From an uncultured Peptococcaceae bacterium (lineage in GTDB: Bacteria > Bacillota > Peptococcia > Peptococcales > Peptococcaceae), in the NCBI GenBank assembly GCA_902492275.1, contig CABUKW010000014.1, forward strand, positions 1-33,885: 33,885 nucleotides of DNA. Reading direction: 5' to 3'. A program made the translations under genes and the position numbers. Of this stretch, positions 30,218 through 33,885 are shown one piece after another (the first letter of the stretch is position 1; the number at the start of each line of letters is the position of its first letter). The notes beneath the pieces were generated by a model that ran no database searches, was not told the origin of the DNA, and worked only from the letters and a program-made list of their open reading frames with translations.

Positions 30218-33200
30218 TTAATTGAATTTTCTGCGTGTGATGACCAAGCCTACTACGGCTGCTGCCATCAAGCCTGCAAAGGCAACCATCGGAGCGGTAT
30301 CGCCGGTTTTCGGCGCGTCACCCAATGGAATTTCCGGTTCCTCAATTTCTACAACCGGTTCGCCAGGTACATCCACCAATGGCACATCCGGAGCTTCAAT
30401 GACAACTGGCGGGATATCCGGTTCTGTCAGCGGCACATCAGGATCTGGAATTTCAGTAGATGGATTTGTCGGTGTTGGGTCAGACGGTGTCCACGTATCG
30501 TCGTCACCATCACCTGGTGTAGTTGGTGTTATAGGTGTTTCTGGATCTCTTTCAGTAATATAAAAACCGGCATTAACCCTTTCAGTATTATTAGCAACAA
30601 TACTAATAATATCTGAACAATATAAAGCAACTCCATTTTCACCAGTTACTACTGTAGAAACAGAAAATCTATTGCCATCTAGATTTTCTTGATTATATGC
30701 ATAGGCACAGTTCGTGTTATATGCTTCTGGACGCTTTACATATACAAAGTAGCGTTCCCCTGGAATCAGATTATCAAAATAATAATAACCTGCCGCATCT
30801 GTCACCATTTCATCTACCAAGAAATATTCATTGCTATCATGGGACATTTGATATAACTGTACTTCTACATCTGATAATGCTTTATCTGTTCCAGCAACAT
30901 AGATATTATCTCTTGCAATATCATCATTCTGCACATCTTCAAACACATAGCCTTCTATCATACCAGTTTGATAAAAACCAGCATTGGCAGTTTTCATATC
31001 ACCTTGTTTTACTTTTACTGTTGCACTTGCTTTTTCACCTGCAAATTTGTTACCCTGTTCTGCTTCATTTATGGCACAAATTTTACTCATACTATCCGGA
31101 TATACTGCTAATTCGACTGTGTAAGTGTCACCGTTTTCTTGATCTATAATCTGATCCAAATAAAATTCATAGTGGCCATTTTCATCTGTAGTTGTTGTGG
31201 AAACTACATCTCCAGCAGCATTTTTCAGAGAAACTTTAATATCTGCGAAAGTATCTTCTCCAGCATCATATTGATTATTTCTACTTACTTCCGTATCATG
31301 GAATACAGTACCTTCAATTTTAGCAGCAGCCCATTTGGCATAAATTGTTTTTTCTTCTTGCGCTTTGGCTACATCAGTTAAATCAGCCGACACTTTTGAA
31401 GCCTCTGTAAATTCTGTGTTGAGCAAAGCATACAGTTCTATAAAATCATCTTTTGTTTCTGCACTTGCAGCAATTTCAGCAGCTTTTTCTTCATCATCTG
31501 CTGCATACCATCCTCTAAAGATAGCACCGTCTTTTTCAGCCGTTGGCATAACGCCTTCACTCAATTGTAGACTGTTCCCATAAATTGTATAGTCTGTTGC
31601 ATAGCGATTACTGCTTTGTTCTTCATTACCTGTATTTCCTACTTCAGAACCATCACCGCGAGTGTTCGTCAGTGCAACATTACCAATAACTGCAGTAGAA
31701 TCTGCATTGTTCACAATACCTTCCGCTGCATCAAAATGCAAAATAGATACCGGCGCCCAAACATAAGCATTGCCGGATTCGCCTTCTGTTAGGTCTTCAT
31801 TATTGCTTAATTTTTCATCACTAATTTCATAATATCCTTTTTCAGGATCTTCCAACTGTAATTTTTCACTATTTCCATTATAACGAAATTCATATTCACA
31901 TTGCTCATTGTTATTTGGATCATAATAGACAAATTTCTGTTGTGAATTTCCCCCAACCTCTTGATTTAATTCAATATGAAAATCAAAACGAGTTAATGCC
32001 GTATTGTACTGATTTATTGGAGCTGTATATTGGTATTCTGTTTTGTTTCCTTCATATTTATCTGGAATCAAAATATTTAATTTTCCGTCTTTGTAGTACA
32101 GCTCACTCCCACTCATGTTACTACGAATAGCTTGTAAAGAACCTCCAGTAATAATTGTACGTCCTGTGTTGCCATAAGCAGTATTCCAATCGTCATATAA
32201 CTCTGAAGATGTTTCAAATTTATTCTCATCTGCGTTAATCGCAATTACATCGCCTTTACTAATATTTACCTCTACAGATCCACTACTGGTATTATAATAA
32301 GCAATACCACTAATACTGTCCATCGTGTAAGAACTATCAGTAATCACCAATGTTCCCGGATATACTCTTGTTGCCGCAGCTGAAGCTCGACTTCCAGCCC
32401 AAGTTCTTTCCCCATCCTGTTCTGAAATTATCTTCGAGTTATCAGAAATTGTTGAATTTCCATAAAAGACAGTTCCAGTAAGTTTATTATCAACTGTATG
32501 GATGATACTCCTTTGGATATCAGCATTTTGCATTCCAGTAAAACCAAATGAACCATTTTTTTCTGCATACAACTCAGAGTCATAAATATGCAGTTCTTGA
32601 ACATCAAATTTTATACCTGCAGAAGCATTCCCATACGCTACTATCTTTGATCCGTTTCGGATTTCAATAATTCTATTAGGCGTAGATCCAGTATACCCAT
32701 TTGCTTTGCTATTAGCCAATATTAATTCGCTATTGTCAACTAAAAAGACAATATTGCCTGAATTATATGATTCATCTGAAATGGCCGAATAACCACCACT
32801 TGAAGAATCTATTCTTATTTTTGAATCTTTAAATGTCATGCAAGAACTTCCAGTGTTTATTGCTTCACCTTCTGTGTCATAATTCAATCTATAGATGCCT
32901 ACTCCAGGATTATCAATGATATTTACCGTTGCACCATCTACAGTTAATACATTATTAACTGTACCAGATTCAGAATAAATAAAGATTCCCGTTCCTGTTG
33001 CGGCAGAGCCTACTGCACTCCCGTCATCAGAAGATTCGCCTTTTGCAATGGCTTTCTGCAATACTATTGTTCCACCTATAATATTCAAAGCAGATGACTG
33101 TCTGTCTTGAACACTTTTATGTTGACCTAAACGGATACCGCCCGTATAACCCTCAGCAGTCAGCGTATAGTCACCTGCATTCAACTCTGTATTGCCTTCT

Positions 33201-33874
33201 TTTACAAACAACATAACAGGGCAGCCCTTTACAGTGGCATCGCACTCTCCCAGCATCAAAACATCGCTGCGTAAAAATATTTTAGCATCTGCTTCAGTTA
33301 TAATACGAAGTTTTTCATACACTATATCAGAACTGTCTTCGCTGCCTAATTCCAATACTAAACCGTCTCTATCTAAGCGAATAATTTTATAGTCATAGTT
33401 ACCAGCTTCAACTGTGATAATATCACTGGAATCAACCACATCATCAATTTCCTGTTGTGTCATATTCGCAGTAATTACACCGTTTACTACATCTCGTACT
33501 GTTACAGTACATTCTGCCGAGCCAATGCTTAAAGCATCATTTAGGAATTCTGCTTTAATAGTATAGTCACCAGCTTCGTCAAAACTGAATTCTTTTTCTG
33601 TAGTATAACTTGCATTGCCACCATCAAAAATTTGACTTCCATTTGTTATCCCATTTACATACCAAACCATAGATGGTGTTGTAATAGCACTGCCAGTAGT
33701 GACTGACGCAGCTATTGAAAACACTTGCCCCGTTGTTACTTCATCAGAAGATGGTGTTATCGTCACAACAGTTGCATTTTCCCCTTCTGCAAATACAGTA
33801 ACAGGCATAATAGTCAACATCATGGCAATTACCAGCAAGAAGGCGATATTCTTTCTCCATGCTTTCTTTCTCAA
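30218..33874 (-). CDS. Large sortase-anchored surface protein with SdrD_B-type domains
   Basis: 1218 aa. Signal peptide (KNIAFLLVIAMMLTIMPVTV, cleavage after VFA), an Ig-like module (about 35-125), then a long strand-rich region with repeated IxGGTI/VDGATV-like turns (about 130-620) that looks like a right-handed beta helix. An InlB-like segment ending IYAKW (about 750-848) is followed by two CnaB/SdrD_B domains beginning IEGTVFHDTE (about 850) and IEGYVFEDVQ (about 973), each with a GHYEFYL or GYYYFDN close. An acidic Pro/Thr stalk (about 1110-1185) leads to APKTGD, a hydrophobic helix and RRKFN, a cell-wall sorting signal with Ala in place of Leu in LPxTG. Start TTG 33874 with GGAGA at the window edge; promoter lies outside. 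Probable adhesin; ligand unknown. No sortase gene in the window. Confidence 0.85.
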   Translation of the reverse strand: MRKKAWRKNIAFLLVIAMMLTIMPVTVFAEGENATVVTITPSSDEVTTGQVFSIAASVTTGSAITTPSMVWYVNGITNGSQIFDGGNASYTTEKEFSFDEAGDYTIKAEFLNDALSIGSAECTVTVRDVVNGVITANMTQQEIDDVVDSSDIITVEAGNYDYKIIRLDRDGLVLELGSEDSSDIVYEKLRIITEADAKIFLRSDVLMLGECDATVKGCPVMLFVKEGNTELNAGDYTLTAEGYTGGIRLGQHKSVQDRQSSALNIIGGTIVLQKAIAKGESSDDGSAVGSAATGTGIFIYSESGTVNNVLTVDGATVNIIDNPGVGIYRLNYDTEGEAINTGSSCMTFKDSKIRIDSSSGGYSAISDESYNSGNIVFLVDNSELILANSKANGYTGSTPNRIIEIRNGSKIVAYGNASAGIKFDVQELHIYDSELYAEKNGSFGFTGMQNADIQRSIIHTVDNKLTGTVFYGNSTISDNSKIISEQDGERTWAGSRASAAATRVYPGTLVITDSSYTMDSISGIAYYNTSSGSVEVNISKGDVIAINADENKFETSSELYDDWNTAYGNTGRTIITGGSLQAIRSNMSGSELYYKDGKLNILIPDKYEGNKTEYQYTAPINQYNTALTRFDFHIELNQEVGGNSQQKFVYYDPNNNEQCEYEFRYNGNSEKLQLEDPEKGYYEISDEKLSNNEDLTEGESGNAYVWAPVSILHFDAAEGIVNNADSTAVIGNVALTNTRGDGSEVGNTGNEEQSSNRYATDYTIYGNSLQLSEGVMPTAEKDGAIFRGWYAADDEEKAAEIAASAETKDDFIELYALLNTEFTEASKVSADLTDVAKAQEEKTIYAKWAAAKIEGTVFHDTEVSRNNQYDAGEDTFADIKVSLKNAAGDVVSTTTTDENGHYEFYLDQIIDQENGDTYTVELAVYPDSMSKICAINEAEQGNKFAGEKASATVKVKQGDMKTANAGFYQTGMIEGYVFEDVQNDDIARDNIYVAGTDKALSDVEVQLYQMSHDSNEYFLVDEMVTDAAGYYYFDNLIPGERYFVYVKRPEAYNTNCAYAYNQENLDGNRFSVSTVVTGENGVALYCSDIISIVANNTERVNAGFYITERDPETPITPTTPGDGDDDTWTPSDPTPTNPSTEIPDPDVPLTEPDIPPVVIEAPDVPLVDVPGEPVVEIEEPEIPLGDAPKTGDTAPMVAFAGLMAAAVVGLVITRRKFN

Positions 33875-33885
33875 TTTTCTTCTCC

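Overview
The window looks like a chromosomal segment close to the replication origin of a low-to-mid GC anaerobic Firmicute, most likely Clostridia in the broad sense. The reasons are Gram-positive ribosome binding sites, consensus sigma-A type promoters with 17-18 bp spacers, a SpoIIE-type phosphatase, a sensory [FeFe]-hydrogenase, an SleB-type wall hydrolase, a sortase-type surface protein, and two blocks that sit near oriC in many Firmicutes: holB-ricT-yabA-trmN6-rsmI and rpsF-ssb-rpsR with a DUF2232 gene and rplI. Three perfect 16-bp ParB (Spo0J) parS sites support the origin-proximal placement. I cannot name the genus.

Layout. 1-1383: a glycosyltransferase, then a 0.5 kb non-coding stretch with parS site 1 inside a long inverted repeat and two tandem structured elements whose stems differ in sequence but still pair. 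1384-6330: a LysM/SleB hydrolase (minus), then a plus-strand operon of a [2Fe-2S] protein, a PAS-containing sensory hydrogenase, a PP2C/SpoIIE phosphatase and a polyphosphate kinase 2. 6404-11883: cardiolipin synthase (minus), then the holB-to-rsmI operon. 12010-14515: a repeat-built coiled-coil gene, an unassigned methyltransferase-like gene, tRNA-Thr(CGT), tRNA-Gly(CCC) and an iron-sulfur protein. 14677-19352: rpsR, ssb, rpsF, sppA and a DUF975 gene (all minus), then DUF2232 and rplI (plus). 19447-21200: a secreted stalk-domain protein and a second repeat-built coiled-coil gene. 21276-27658: an ABC importer locus with one ATPase, one permease and four tandem substrate-binding lipoproteins, divided by its own promoters and terminators. 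27841-29571: mnmM (ytqB) and a PTS IIC-like membrane protein. 29572-30217: non-coding, with parS sites 2 and 3 and an inverted copy of the repeat at the window's left edge. 30218-33874: a large sortase-anchored surface protein.

The genes fall into a housekeeping core (replication clamp loader, initiation control, ribosomal proteins, rRNA/tRNA modification) interleaved with accessory functions. The most distinctive are the putative H2/redox-sensing operon joined to PPK2, the four-receptor ABC locus, the paired coiled-coil genes that each carry five 42-nt repeats, and the parS-associated repeats. I see no phage, insertion sequence, CRISPR array or rRNA.
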